DNA from: Oscillospiraceae bacterium
GTDB lineage: Bacteria > Bacillota > Clostridia > Oscillospirales > Ruminococcaceae
Assembly (NCBI GenBank): GCA_900752435.1
Contig: CAADVD010000042.1
Coordinates: 1 to 11,792, forward strand
Direction: 5' to 3'
DNA: 11,792 nucleotides
Shown: one piece after another, positions 1 to 6,356 of the stretch
How positions within the stretch are numbered: the stretch's first letter is position 1
How the letters are laid out: the number at the start of each line of letters is the position of its first letter
The notes under the pieces: model-generated
Databases searched by the model: none
What the model was told of the DNA's origin: nothing
The model's input: only the letters and a program-made list of their open reading frames with translations
Position numbers and translations under genes: made by a program

Positions 1-3000
1 ACGTGTCTCCCATTGGACAGGGAGCCTATTTCTTCAGAGGATCCTCTTCCACAAGAAGAACTTTCGTCCGAAACGGCAGAATTCAACGAGCCGCCCTCCG
101 AAACACTGCCAGAAGAACAAACCTCTGTAAAAGTGGAAAACAGCTGGCGTTTTCAAAACGGCGAGCCAATTCCCGCCGTTTCGGATGGCGTAAACCGAAA
201 CAGCACCAGCACAAACCGCTGGCCGGAGGTGAGCCGTGCGACGGCAAAGGGCGTGGACGTTTCCCGCTGGCATGGGGAGATTGACTGGGAAAAGGTCTAC
301 CGGGATTCCGAAGTGGAATTTGCCGTACTGCGATGCGGAAGCGGCTATACGTATGAAAACAATACCGGCGACGAGCGCTGGCGCGACAATGCGGACGCTT
401 GTACCGAATTGAGGATTCCGTTCGGCGCCTACTTCTATTCCTATGCGATGAATGTCGAAGAAGCGCGCAAGGAAGCGGATATTGTGCTGGAACTGCTCCA
501 AGGATACAAGCTGGATTTGCCGGTTTACTATGATTTAGAAGACGAGAAATACACCGGCACGCTGTCCAATCAGGAGATTGCAGACATTGCGCAGGCATTC
601 TGCGAACGCATCGAGGCGGCTGGCTATACCGCTGGCATCTACGCCAACAAAACCTGGTTTACCACCAAGCTGACCGACACACGGTTTGACCAGTGGGAAC
701 GCTGGGTTGCACAGTGGAACGACGAATGCACCTATGAGGGCGACTATTCCATGTGGCAGTGGTGCAGCGACGGTGTGATTCCGGGAATTGACGGCGAAGT
801 GGATTTGAACTACTGGTTCGGAAAAGAACTTCCGAACAACAAGCCCGTACAGCCAGAACAGCTAAAGGCCAGCTTGAATGCCAAACAAACGGAAATTACA
901 GTGGAACTGTCAAATGTGACGGACAACGATGCCATTCAGGATATCCTGTTCCCGATTTGGAGCGACAAAAACGGACAGGATGATTTGCAATGGTACACCG
1001 CCAAAAAAAGCGGCAAAGATTCGTGGCGCCTGACAGTTCCCATCAGCAACCACCGCAATGACCTTGGAATTTATCACATTCACGCGTATAAGCGGCTCAA
1101 AAGCAGCAAAGTGCAAATCATTTCCGCGACAACCGTCAACGTGGAGGGAACGACGTTGGGAAGCGCGGACATTGCAACCACAGACGCCAAAACCGGTCAA
1201 TTTACCGTCACACTGACGGGTGTACACAGCCCGGCGGGTGTTCAGCAGGTGCCGGTGCCGGTGTGGAGCGACAAGGGCGGACAGGACGACATCGTTTGGT
1301 ACAACGCAGTTCAGGATGCGAAGGACAAAGAACGGTGGACACTCACCGTTGACCCGAAGAATCACCGGTATGATTCCGGCATGTACCATGTACATATCTA
1401 TGCGGTGGACAACCGCGGTATCCGGACGGGATTGAAGGCAATGACCACCAACGTCAAGGCGCTTTCCCCCACATTGACAGTCAAACCGGACAGTACGCAC
1501 AGCAACATTGTGATTACGCTCAGCAACCCCACTTCCCAGCAATGGGCAGAGGTGCTGTTCCCCGTATGGAGCGAGCTGAACGGGCAGGACGATTTGGTCT
1601 GGTACGGTGCGAAAAAGAACAGTTCGGGCGTATGGACGCTGACGGTTCCCATCAGTAAGCACCGAAACAACACCGGCGTATACAACGTTCATGCTTATAA
1701 AAAGCTGTCCAGCGGCAAGGTGGAATTGGTGAGCGGCACAACCGTCACCATTGAGCCGCCAAAGATGGAATCCATGGAAATTTCCCCCTTGGATGAACAG
1801 ACGGAAACCTTTACCGTTTCTCTGCGCGGCGTCACCAGTCCGGCGAAGATTAAGCAAGTACTAGTTCCCGTATGGAGCGCCAAGGATGGGCAGGATGACC
1901 TCATCTGGTACGGCGCAGTGCAGGACACCAAAAATCCGGCCAACTGGTCGGTGACCATCGACCCGGGCAAGCATGGATTTGATACCGGACTGTACCATGT
2001 GCATGTATACGCAGTGGATAACCGCGGCATTCGACAAGCGTTGGCGGCCAATTCCACGACCATTAACCTTCCTCAGGCACAGCCGGAGCTGACCGCAGTT
2101 CCCGACGAAAGCCAGAGCCAAATTGATGTGACGCTGACGCATGTACGCGCTGACCGTGACTTGCTGGGCGTGTTGTTCCCCGTCTGGAGCGACAACGGCG
2201 GTCAGGACGATTTGGTTTGGTACGGCGCAGAGCAGGCTTCCTCCAGCACCTGGACGTTGAGCGTGCCCATCAGCCAGCACAACAAGGATACCGGCTTATA
2301 CCATATCCACGCCTACAAAAAATACAAGAGCGGCAAGGTGGAACGTGTGGACACCGCCACCGCAAACATCGATGGTCTGGATATGAGCGCGGCCTCCATC
2401 AGCGCCGAAATCATTGACAGCGAAAAAGGCATTTTCCGCGTACAGGTCAGCGGCGTTTCTTCTCCGGCCGGCATCAAGGAAATTTCCCTTCCCGTCTGGA
2501 GCGACAAAAACGGACAGGATGACCTGCGGTGGTGGTATCAGGCCACCAAAACCACAACCGAAGCAGGCGATGTCTGGACAGCTGAAATCAGCGCGGCCAA
2601 CCATCTGTACGACAGCGGATTGTATCACATCCATGTTTATGCCACCGACAACCGCGGCATTCAGCGCGGCGTGGGAAGCACGACACTCACGCTGAATCCA
2701 GTGACCAACAGCGAAATCGACACCCGTGTAGCCATGGTGGAAACCGCCCGCAGTCAATTGGGTCAGGAGGGCGGCAAGCCCTATTGGACATGGTATGGCT
2801 ACAGCTACCGCATTGAATGGTGCGCCTGCTTTGTGAGCTGGTGTGCTGACCAAAACGGCTTGCTCAACAACACCATTCCGCGTTCCATTTCCTGCGGTGC
2901 TTCCATCAACTGGTTCAAACAGCACAATGCCTACACCAGCAACAAAAACTATGTGCCGCAAATCGGCGACATCATCTTCTACGACTGGGGGCCGGACGGC

Positions 3001-3147
3001 GAACAGGATCACGTCGGCATTGTCGAAAGCATCAATGGCGATCACTTCACCGTGATTGAAGGAAACCAAGACGACAAAGTCGGACGCCGCTATGTGGAAG
3101 TCGGCGATAAAGAAATCTTCGGTTTCGGATTGCCAAAATACAAATAA
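1..3147 (+). CDS. Secreted GH25 muramidase / GBS-Bsp-like repeat / CHAP-domain cell-wall hydrolase (5' end missing)
   Basis: The frame is open from base 1 with no convincing start or ribosome site (the TTG at 13 has no room for one), so the gene begins outside the window and a signal peptide or anchor would lie there. Counting codons from base 1: an acidic Pro/Glu/Ser-rich linker (about 5-45), then a GH25 lysozyme domain (about 83-277) with the entry motif GVDVSRW (Asp86) and the catalytic-type DLE (Asp178, Glu180). Six GBS-Bsp-like repeats follow (about 288-900). A CHAP domain (about 905-1048) ends the protein, with nucleophile Cys941 in EWCACFVSW, His1004 in DHVGIVE and Glu1020/Asn1022 in IEGN. 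GH25 cleaves the MurNAc-GlcNAc glycan bond; CHAP domains are amidases or endopeptidases, so the protein probably cuts both glycan and peptide. A cell-wall remodelling enzyme is the first reading; a phage-derived lysin is the alternative, but no phage genes are seen nearby. Confidence 0.93.
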   Translation, partial: TCLPLDREPISSEDPLPQEELSSETAEFNEPPSETLPEEQTSVKVENSWRFQNGEPIPAVSDGVNRNSTSTNRWPEVSRATAKGVDVSRWHGEIDWEKVYRDSEVEFAVLRCGSGYTYENNTGDERWRDNADACTELRIPFGAYFYSYAMNVEEARKEADIVLELLQGYKLDLPVYYDLEDEKYTGTLSNQEIADIAQAFCERIEAAGYTAGIYANKTWFTTKLTDTRFDQWERWVAQWNDECTYEGDYSMWQWCSDGVIPGIDGEVDLNYWFGKELPNNKPVQPEQLKASLNAKQTEITVELSNVTDNDAIQDILFPIWSDKNGQDDLQWYTAKKSGKDSWRLTVPISNHRNDLGIYHIHAYKRLKSSKVQIISATTVNVEGTTLGSADIATTDAKTGQFTVTLTGVHSPAGVQQVPVPVWSDKGGQDDIVWYNAVQDAKDKERWTLTVDPKNHRYDSGMYHVHIYAVDNRGIRTGLKAMTTNVKALSPTLTVKPDSTHSNIVITLSNPTSQQWAEVLFPVWSELNGQDDLVWYGAKKNSSGVWTLTVPISKHRNNTGVYNVHAYKKLSSGKVELVSGTTVTIEPPKMESMEISPLDEQTETFTVSLRGVTSPAKIKQVLVPVWSAKDGQDDLIWYGAVQDTKNPANWSVTIDPGKHGFDTGLYHVHVYAVDNRGIRQALAANSTTINLPQAQPELTAVPDESQSQIDVTLTHVRADRDLLGVLFPVWSDNGGQDDLVWYGAEQASSSTWTLSVPISQHNKDTGLYHIHAYKKYKSGKVERVDTATANIDGLDMSAASISAEIIDSEKGIFRVQVSGVSSPAGIKEISLPVWSDKNGQDDLRWWYQATKTTTEAGDVWTAEISAANHLYDSGLYHIHVYATDNRGIQRGVGSTTLTLNPVTNSEIDTRVAMVETARSQLGQEGGKPYWTWYGYSYRIEWCACFVSWCADQNGLLNNTIPRSISCGASINWFKQHNAYTSNKNYVPQIGDIIFYDWGPDGEQDHVGIVESINGDHFTVIEGNQDDKVGRRYVEVGDKEIFGFGLPKYK
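862..2700 (+). repeat. Six GBS-Bsp-like repeats in A-B alternation (three ~200-residue super-repeats)
   Basis: Six units of about 100 residues lie at roughly 862-1149, 1150-1458, 1459-1761, 1762-2070, 2071-2376 and 2377-2700. All share a core like WSDxxGQDDLxWY and an ending like GxYHxHxY. Odd units end with AYKKxKSGKVE and contain VPISxH; even units end with VYAVDNRGIR and start with a SPAGI-like segment. The array therefore looks like a two-module unit duplicated twice, with a DNA period of about 600 bases. In this family the repeats are generally regarded as wall- or surface-binding spacers; the ligand is not visible from sequence. Confidence 0.88.
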
Positions 3148-3157
3148 AATTCAGGTA

Positions 3158-3190
3158 AAACGGATTTGAGCCATCGGCTCAAGTCCGTTT
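3158..3190 (+). terminator. Rho-independent terminator of the wall-hydrolase gene
   Basis: A 15-bp stem (one G-U pair) with the 3-base loop ATC starts 10 bases after the TAA stop of the hydrolase gene. It is followed on the + strand by a T-rich stretch (GTTTCTTTTC). Confidence 0.85.
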
Positions 3191-3210
3191 CTTTTCAACA
3201 CAAAAACAAA

Positions 3211-3254
3211 AAGACGAAAACCACACAGCCAACTGCCATTCTGGTTTTCGTCTT
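3211..3254 (-). terminator. Terminator for the small minus-strand gene
   Basis: A perfect 13-bp inverted repeat (3211-3223 with 3242-3254) encloses an 18-base loop. Read on the minus strand it is followed by a T-rich run (TTTGTTTTTG, from 3210 downward), so it best serves the minus-strand gene ending at 3333 or, if its tail is frameshifted, at 3253. Confidence 0.75.
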
Positions 3255-3332
3255 ATGGATTTGGTCTGCCCCATCGTCGCAGACGTTTTTTAGTTTGCTT
3301 CAATGCTTCTTCGACTTCCTTACTGATGAATT
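3253..3332 (-). other. Candidate displaced C-terminal segment of the small gene
   Basis: In the frame one base off from the 64-aa gene, this stretch reads FISKEVEEALKQTKKRL followed by RRWGRPNP and a TAA stop at 3253-3255. It is an amphipathic, basic helix-like sequence, unlike random translation, and its stop touches the stem of the minus-strand terminator. A TGA in the same frame at about 3349-3351 means it is not an independent longer gene, and no ribosome site precedes it. Best reading: original C-terminus cut off by a one-base loss; a sequencing error is equally possible. Confidence 0.4.
3264..3291 (+). terminator. Possible second + strand terminator
   Basis: GTCTGC (3264-3269) and GCAGAC (3279-3284) form a 6-bp stem with a 9-base loop, followed by GTTTTTT on the + strand. 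It could back up the first terminator and block antisense reading into the small gene. The stem is short, and the same bases may encode the displaced tail of that gene, so it may be fortuitous. Confidence 0.35.
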
Positions 3333-3527
3333 TTAGTGAATGATGCAATCAAATTGTGAAGTTTGGTCTCCCAAAAACACGCTGGCCGCAATCATATTCA
3401 TGTTGAACAGCAGCACCGTTTCGCCGGTTGCATACAAATCGTAGCCCTGTTCTTCCAGTTCTTCGGCCAAACTCAGTTGTTCCATCGCGTGTGCCTTGTC
3501 AGCTAAAAATAATGCTTTTTTGTTCAT
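3333..3527 (-). CDS. Small hypothetical protein, 64 aa, possibly frameshifted near its end
   Basis: I do not recognise the family. The start ATG (3525-3527) has an AAGGAG ribosome site (3535-3540) seven bases away, and a good promoter lies about 50 bases upstream, so it is very probably expressed. The protein begins MNKKALFLADKAHAMEQ, has a predicted helix rich in Glu/Leu (about 15-27), then a YDLYATGETVLLFNMNM segment that could form beta strands. It has no signal peptide or membrane segment and would be cytoplasmic. In the neighbouring frame just past its stop there is a highly protein-like basic helix ending at 3253, right against the terminator. A single missing base between about 3333 and 3348 would join them into a product of about 91 residues. 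Confidence 0.7.
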   Translation of the reverse strand: MNKKALFLADKAHAMEQLSLAEELEEQGYDLYATGETVLLFNMNMIAASVFLGDQTSQFDCIIH

Positions 3528-3563
3528 GGTGAAGCTCCTTTCTCAATGAACGGTTTGTTTTTA

Positions 3564-3588
3564 TCTGATGGTTACATTATACATCAGA
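3564..3588. promoter_or_regulatory. Inverted repeat across the -10 box, possible operator
   Basis: TCTGATG (3564-3570) and CATCAGA (3582-3588) form a perfect 7-bp inverted repeat with an 11-base spacer that contains the -10 box. A dimeric repressor bound here would block the promoter. No candidate repressor gene is adjacent. Confidence 0.4.
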
Positions 3589-3604
3589 AAGAATAAATAT
3601 GCAA
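3576..3604 (-). promoter_or_regulatory. Sigma-A-type promoter of the small gene
   Basis: On the minus strand a TTGCAT -35 box (3599-3604) and a consensus TATAAT -10 box (3576-3581) are separated by exactly 17 bases. They lie about 50 bases upstream of the ATG at 3527. Confidence 0.75.
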
Positions 3605-3605
3605 T

Positions 3606-3622
3606 AGTTTTTTGAAAAAACT
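3606..3622. repeat. A/T-tract palindrome just upstream of the -35 box
   Basis: AGTTTTTT-G-AAAAAACT is a perfect 8+1+8 palindrome, placed right behind the -35 box of the small gene. It could act as an UP element or a bent operator. The rest of the AT-rich stretch from 3623 to 3694 shows no gene or motif I can support. Confidence 0.4.
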
Positions 3623-3694
3623 TTGTTTTATTCAAATTATTTGTATAAATATACATATCAAGAGCTTTCATTTGCATACTCTGCACAAAATCCC

Positions 3695-3745
3695 ATCAAG
3701 ATATAGAGGACAAGCCTGCAAAAAGCTTGTCCTCTATATCTTGAT
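3695..3745. repeat. Perfect 21-bp inverted repeat overlapping the end of the SLOG gene
   Basis: The arms at 3695-3715 and 3725-3745 are perfectly complementary with a 9-base loop, and the TAG stop of the SLOG gene (3734-3736) lies inside one arm. It probably works as the 3' end or terminator of the NYN-SLOG transcript. The tail on either strand has only a weak T run (GGGATTTTG on the minus strand), so it is not a textbook intrinsic terminator. Confidence 0.6.
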
Positions 3746-4279
3746 ATCGTGTACCGTCCACGGCTCTACGGTCAAATTATCGGGATTCACCACAATAACA
3801 GCCCGGCCCTCAGCCTGCGCATAACGGCTGACCGCATAGGCACTGCCTTTATGCGCACCATTGTGCACCGCCAGCAAAAAATGGCTGTGTTCGACCAGCC
3901 AACGATGACACTTAAATACGCCTTCCTGAGAAACGTGATGCTGCATGTAGATGGTTTGATCGGCGTGTTCCAATGTGTCATAATAGCGCTTGCGCTGCTG
4001 CGGCGACCATTTGGCGGCCTGCTCCTCGCTCGGCAATACACAGATTAACTGTAACTGCGGAAACAAACACCGTTTCAATCCCACAACCATTTCGGCACAA
4101 AAAAGATCCGTCCCCCACGCCATATCCGATATAAAATTGGTGACGCCGTTGTCAATCAATGCCGCAATTTGCTCCACCAAAAGCTGTTTTAGTTTCAAAC
4201 AGTCATCATCTTCTTCATCGTATCCCCATGGAAACAGCGATGGCCGCTGGCCAATAAAAGCGGCCGTCAAATTTTTCAT
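3734..4279 (-). CDS. SLOG-family (DUF1273, YpsA-like) protein, 181 aa
   Basis: The start is set at the ATG 4277-4279 because an AAGGAG site (4287-4292) sits seven bases upstream; the frame stays open further upstream only as an overlap with the NYN gene. Features: AFIGQRP (about 7-13) at the first strand, where relatives have GHRP; SDMAWGTDLFCAE (51-63), the family's glycine/acid nucleotide-pocket motif; VLPSEEQ (81-87); and a C-terminal NGAHKGSAYAV (140-150). SLOG proteins have a Rossmann-like fold thought to bind nucleotide-derived ligands; B. subtilis YpsA is linked to cell division, but many members have unknown roles. The 181-residue length is usual. It lies 71 bases behind the NYN-LOTUS gene with no room for a promoter after the intervening hairpin, so it is probably expressed by read-through from that gene. 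Confidence 0.85.
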   Translation of the reverse strand: MKNLTAAFIGQRPSLFPWGYDEEDDDCLKLKQLLVEQIAALIDNGVTNFISDMAWGTDLFCAEMVVGLKRCLFPQLQLICVLPSEEQAAKWSPQQRKRYYDTLEHADQTIYMQHHVSQEGVFKCHRWLVEHSHFLLAVHNGAHKGSAYAVSRYAQAEGRAVIVVNPDNLTVEPWTVHDIKI

Positions 4280-4311
4280 TGCTGCTCTCCTTTCAATCAA
4301 ACTACAAATAA

Positions 4312-4334
4312 CGGACAAGCGCACAGCCTGTCCG
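4312..4334 (-). terminator. Hairpin between the NYN-LOTUS and SLOG genes
   Basis: A 9-bp stem (one G-U pair) with a 5-base loop lies just after the NYN stop and is followed on the minus strand by TTATTTGTAGTTT. The weak T tract suggests a partial terminator that lowers SLOG expression relative to NYN. Confidence 0.5.
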
Positions 4335-4350
4335 CTGTTTATCTTTTGCA

Positions 4351-5325
4351 TCAATGCACCATCAATACATGCTTGATGCGCCCGTTCTTGCCGCTGCTTT
4401 TGACCAGCGCACCATCGATGTCGTTGACAAATTTCACAAAGTTGGTGTATCCATAGTTTTTCACATTGAAATGCTGAAAACTGCTCATAACCCATTGGTT
4501 TAACTGGCCGAGATTGACCGGTTCGCCCTTGCTTCGGATGTAGTCCACGATGGCCTGCCGAATGGTTTCCAAATCGGTGTGGTTGTCCTTGAGCCGGACA
4601 AACACCGATGTATTGGTCTTGTGAAGGGTCAGGCAGTCAAATGAAGTGAGAAATTTGGACAGCTTTGTGTAGCCGTAATTGCGCACATCGAAATCCGGAT
4701 AGCGCTTCAAAATGTGGTTGCCCAGCTCGCCGATATCCAGCCCTTTTTCATCGTCGCCATTCTCGTTAATGATGTTGATCATCGCTTTGAGGATGGTGTC
4801 GATGTTGGTCATATTCTCGGTTTCCGATGCCTTAGCACTGCCGTTGGCGGAGGTCTGTGCGTCCTCCGCATCCTCGGACTGGTTTTCCGAGTCAGTCAGG
4901 ATATCCAGATATTTGAATACGTTGCAGGCGGCACTGAACGGTTTTGGCGTTTTCATTTCCCCCATGCCAATCACCGTCATGCCGGACTCGCGCAGGCGCA
5001 CCGCCAGCTTAGTAAAATCGCTGTCGCTGGACACCAAGCAGAAGCCATCCACATTGGAGGAATACAGAATGTCCATCGCGTCAATAATCAGCGCCGAATC
5101 AGTCGAATTTTTGCCGGTGGTGTAGCTGTACTGCTGAATGGGTGTAATGGAGTGCTCCAATAAGACATTTTTCCAGCTTGAAGTGGTAGGGTTTGTCCAA
5201 TCCGCGTAAATTCGTTTATAGGTTACGCTCCCGTAATTGGAAATTTCGTCCAATATGTACTTGATGTACTTAAAAGACACATTGTCCGCGTCAATCAGCA
5301 CCGCAAAACGTTTTTCATCCACCAT
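4351..5325 (-). CDS. NYN-domain (LabA-like PIN) protein with two LOTUS/OST-HTH domains, 324 aa
   Basis: ATG 5323-5325 is chosen because AAGGAG (5335-5340) precedes it by nine bases; upstream in-frame codons overlap the promoter. The NYN domain (about 6-145) shows the acidic residues expected of this PIN-like nuclease fold: IDADN (Asp12, Asp14), STDSALIIDAMD (Asp76, Asp82) and SSDSDF (Asp101, Asp103). An acidic Ser/Asn-rich linker (145-172) leads to two LOTUS/OST-HTH domains (about 174-247 and 251-322), each with the matching motif NYGYTxxxKF (216-225 and 290-299). NYN proteins are predicted RNases, and LOTUS domains bind RNA, reportedly including G-quadruplex forms, so this is probably a cytoplasmic RNA-processing or RNA-decay factor. 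The physiological RNA is unknown. It heads a short unit with the SLOG gene. Confidence 0.92.
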   Translation of the reverse strand: MVDEKRFAVLIDADNVSFKYIKYILDEISNYGSVTYKRIYADWTNPTTSSWKNVLLEHSITPIQQYSYTTGKNSTDSALIIDAMDILYSSNVDGFCLVSSDSDFTKLAVRLRESGMTVIGMGEMKTPKPFSAACNVFKYLDILTDSENQSEDAEDAQTSANGSAKASETENMTNIDTILKAMINIINENGDDEKGLDIGELGNHILKRYPDFDVRNYGYTKLSKFLTSFDCLTLHKTNTSVFVRLKDNHTDLETIRQAIVDYIRSKGEPVNLGQLNQWVMSSFQHFNVKNYGYTNFVKFVNDIDGALVKSSGKNGRIKHVLMVH

Positions 5326-5391
5326 TTGTATGTACTCCTTGTCTGTTTTTTCTGTTTTTATTCGGCATTCACCAAAGTTCTCTTTGAGGTT

Positions 5392-5400
5392 ATTATACCA
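5392..5400 (-). promoter_or_regulatory. Extended -10 promoter of the NYN-LOTUS gene
   Basis: On the minus strand the sequence TGGTATAAT gives a consensus -10 box with a TGn extension, about 65 bases upstream of the ATG. No good -35 hexamer is seen 16-18 bases further up, which is normal for extended -10 promoters. Confidence 0.65.
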
Positions 5401-5438
5401 TAAAACCCCCAAAGCCGACTATTCTTTTTGTTCGACAA

Positions 5439-5483
5439 AAAAAGACTTATTGCTTTTTAACAATCAAAGCAATAAGTCTTTTT
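5439..5483 (-). terminator. Strong terminator at the end of the catabolic operon
   Basis: A perfect 18-bp stem (5439-5456 with 5466-5483) with a 9-base loop begins 16 bases after the SDR stop and is followed on the minus strand by a run of T. The + strand side also ends in T, so it can act in both directions. It insulates the NYN promoter from the upstream operon. Confidence 0.9.
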
Positions 5484-5499
5484 AAGTGTTATGGAAGAA

Positions 5500-6291
5500 T
5501 CAAACACCCATATCGGACGTTTCCGGCAAAGTACTGCCGCCGTCGATGACAATCTGCGTACCCGTCAGATAGCTGGACTCCTCACAGCTTAAAAAAGCCG
5601 CCAGCTCGCCCACTTCCACTGGGTCGGCCAGCCGTTTGAACGGTATGGCACTGGCAATTCCGTCAATGACGCTCTGCGGATTATCCGGCGCACTTTGCTC
5701 GGCCATCCCCTGCACCATCGGCGTCAACACATAGCCCGGGCAAATGGCGTTAACGGTGATGTTGTACGGCGCCACCTCGCGTGCCATTGCTTTGGTAAAG
5801 CCCACCAGCGCCGCCTTGGTCGTGGCATAGGCCACCTCGCCCGGGTCGGCTACCATGTCGCCGGTAACGGACGACATCACCACGATTTTCCCGTATTTTT
5901 GCGCAATCATATGCGGCACCACCGCTTTGGTGACATTCCACGCACCCTTGATGTTCACGTCGATGTGAAAGTCACGGTCTTCGTCGCTCTGCTCCAAAAA
6001 CGCGCCCAGCTTGCACACGCCAGCGTTGTTCACCAATACATCGATCTTCCCAAAGGTCTGAAGTGCTTTGTCCACGCCGGCCTGTACGCTGGCGGTATCC
6101 GTCACATCCATCTGCACCGCAATGGCTTCACACCCCTGCTCGCACAGGCTTTGCGCCAACTGCTGGGTCTGTGCGCTCCGTGCCGCCAATACCAATTTTG
6201 CGCCGTGTTTGGCAAAGGCTTGGGCAATGCCTTCGCCGATTCCCTTGGAAGCGCCTGTAATCAGCGCCACTTTTCCCGATAATTTTCCCAT
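5500..6291 (-). CDS. ucpA: UcpA-like short-chain dehydrogenase/reductase, 263 aa
   Basis: A classical SDR of usual length. It has the dinucleotide motif TGASKGIG (12-19), NNAG (88-91), active-site Asn113, Ser141 and the YxxxK pair Tyr155/Lys159, and the C-terminal ESSYLTGTQIVIDGG. The stretches DRDFHIDVNIKGAWNVTK and MSSVTGDMVADPGE are, as I recall them, highly characteristic of proteins annotated UcpA, hence the symbol. It oxidises or reduces an alcohol/carbonyl with NAD(H) or NADP(H); the UcpA substrate is not established. The start is fixed by AGGAGG (6299-6304) seven bases upstream. It is the last gene of the operon, 65 bases after the permease with a hairpin in between. In this context it could interconvert the aldehyde, ketone or alcohol made by the PLP enzyme. 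Confidence 0.9.
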   Translation of the reverse strand: MGKLSGKVALITGASKGIGEGIAQAFAKHGAKLVLAARSAQTQQLAQSLCEQGCEAIAVQMDVTDTASVQAGVDKALQTFGKIDVLVNNAGVCKLGAFLEQSDEDRDFHIDVNIKGAWNVTKAVVPHMIAQKYGKIVVMSSVTGDMVADPGEVAYATTKAALVGFTKAMAREVAPYNITVNAICPGYVLTPMVQGMAEQSAPDNPQSVIDGIASAIPFKRLADPVEVGELAAFLSCEESSYLTGTQIVIDGGSTLPETSDMGV

Positions 6292-6310
6292 GTTGCATCC
6301 TCCTAATTCA

Positions 6311-6347
6311 TGAAAAGAAAGGGAGAAGACGGTTTCCCGTCTCCTCC
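6311..6347 (-). terminator. Intercistronic hairpin with GAAA tetraloop between permease and SDR
   Basis: An 11-bp stem (6322-6332 with 6337-6347, one G-U pair) is closed by a GAAA tetraloop on the minus-strand transcript and followed by CTTTCTTTTC. It lies between the permease stop and the SDR ribosome site. It is a likely partial terminator, or a 3'-end stabiliser of the upstream mRNA, that sets the ratio of permease to SDR. Confidence 0.7.
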
Positions 6348-6356
6348 ATCCTCCGT

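Noticed and set aside
910..3069. Long minus-strand open frames (315, 139 and 257 codons) opposite the wall-hydrolase repeats
   Set aside because: They are antisense shadows of repetitive coding sequence; their own repetition only reflects the repeats on the + strand.
4280..4495. N-terminal extension of the SLOG protein
   Set aside because: It would overlap the NYN-LOTUS gene in another frame; the AAGGAG at 4287-4292 and the family start MKNLTAAFIGQRP place the start at 4279.
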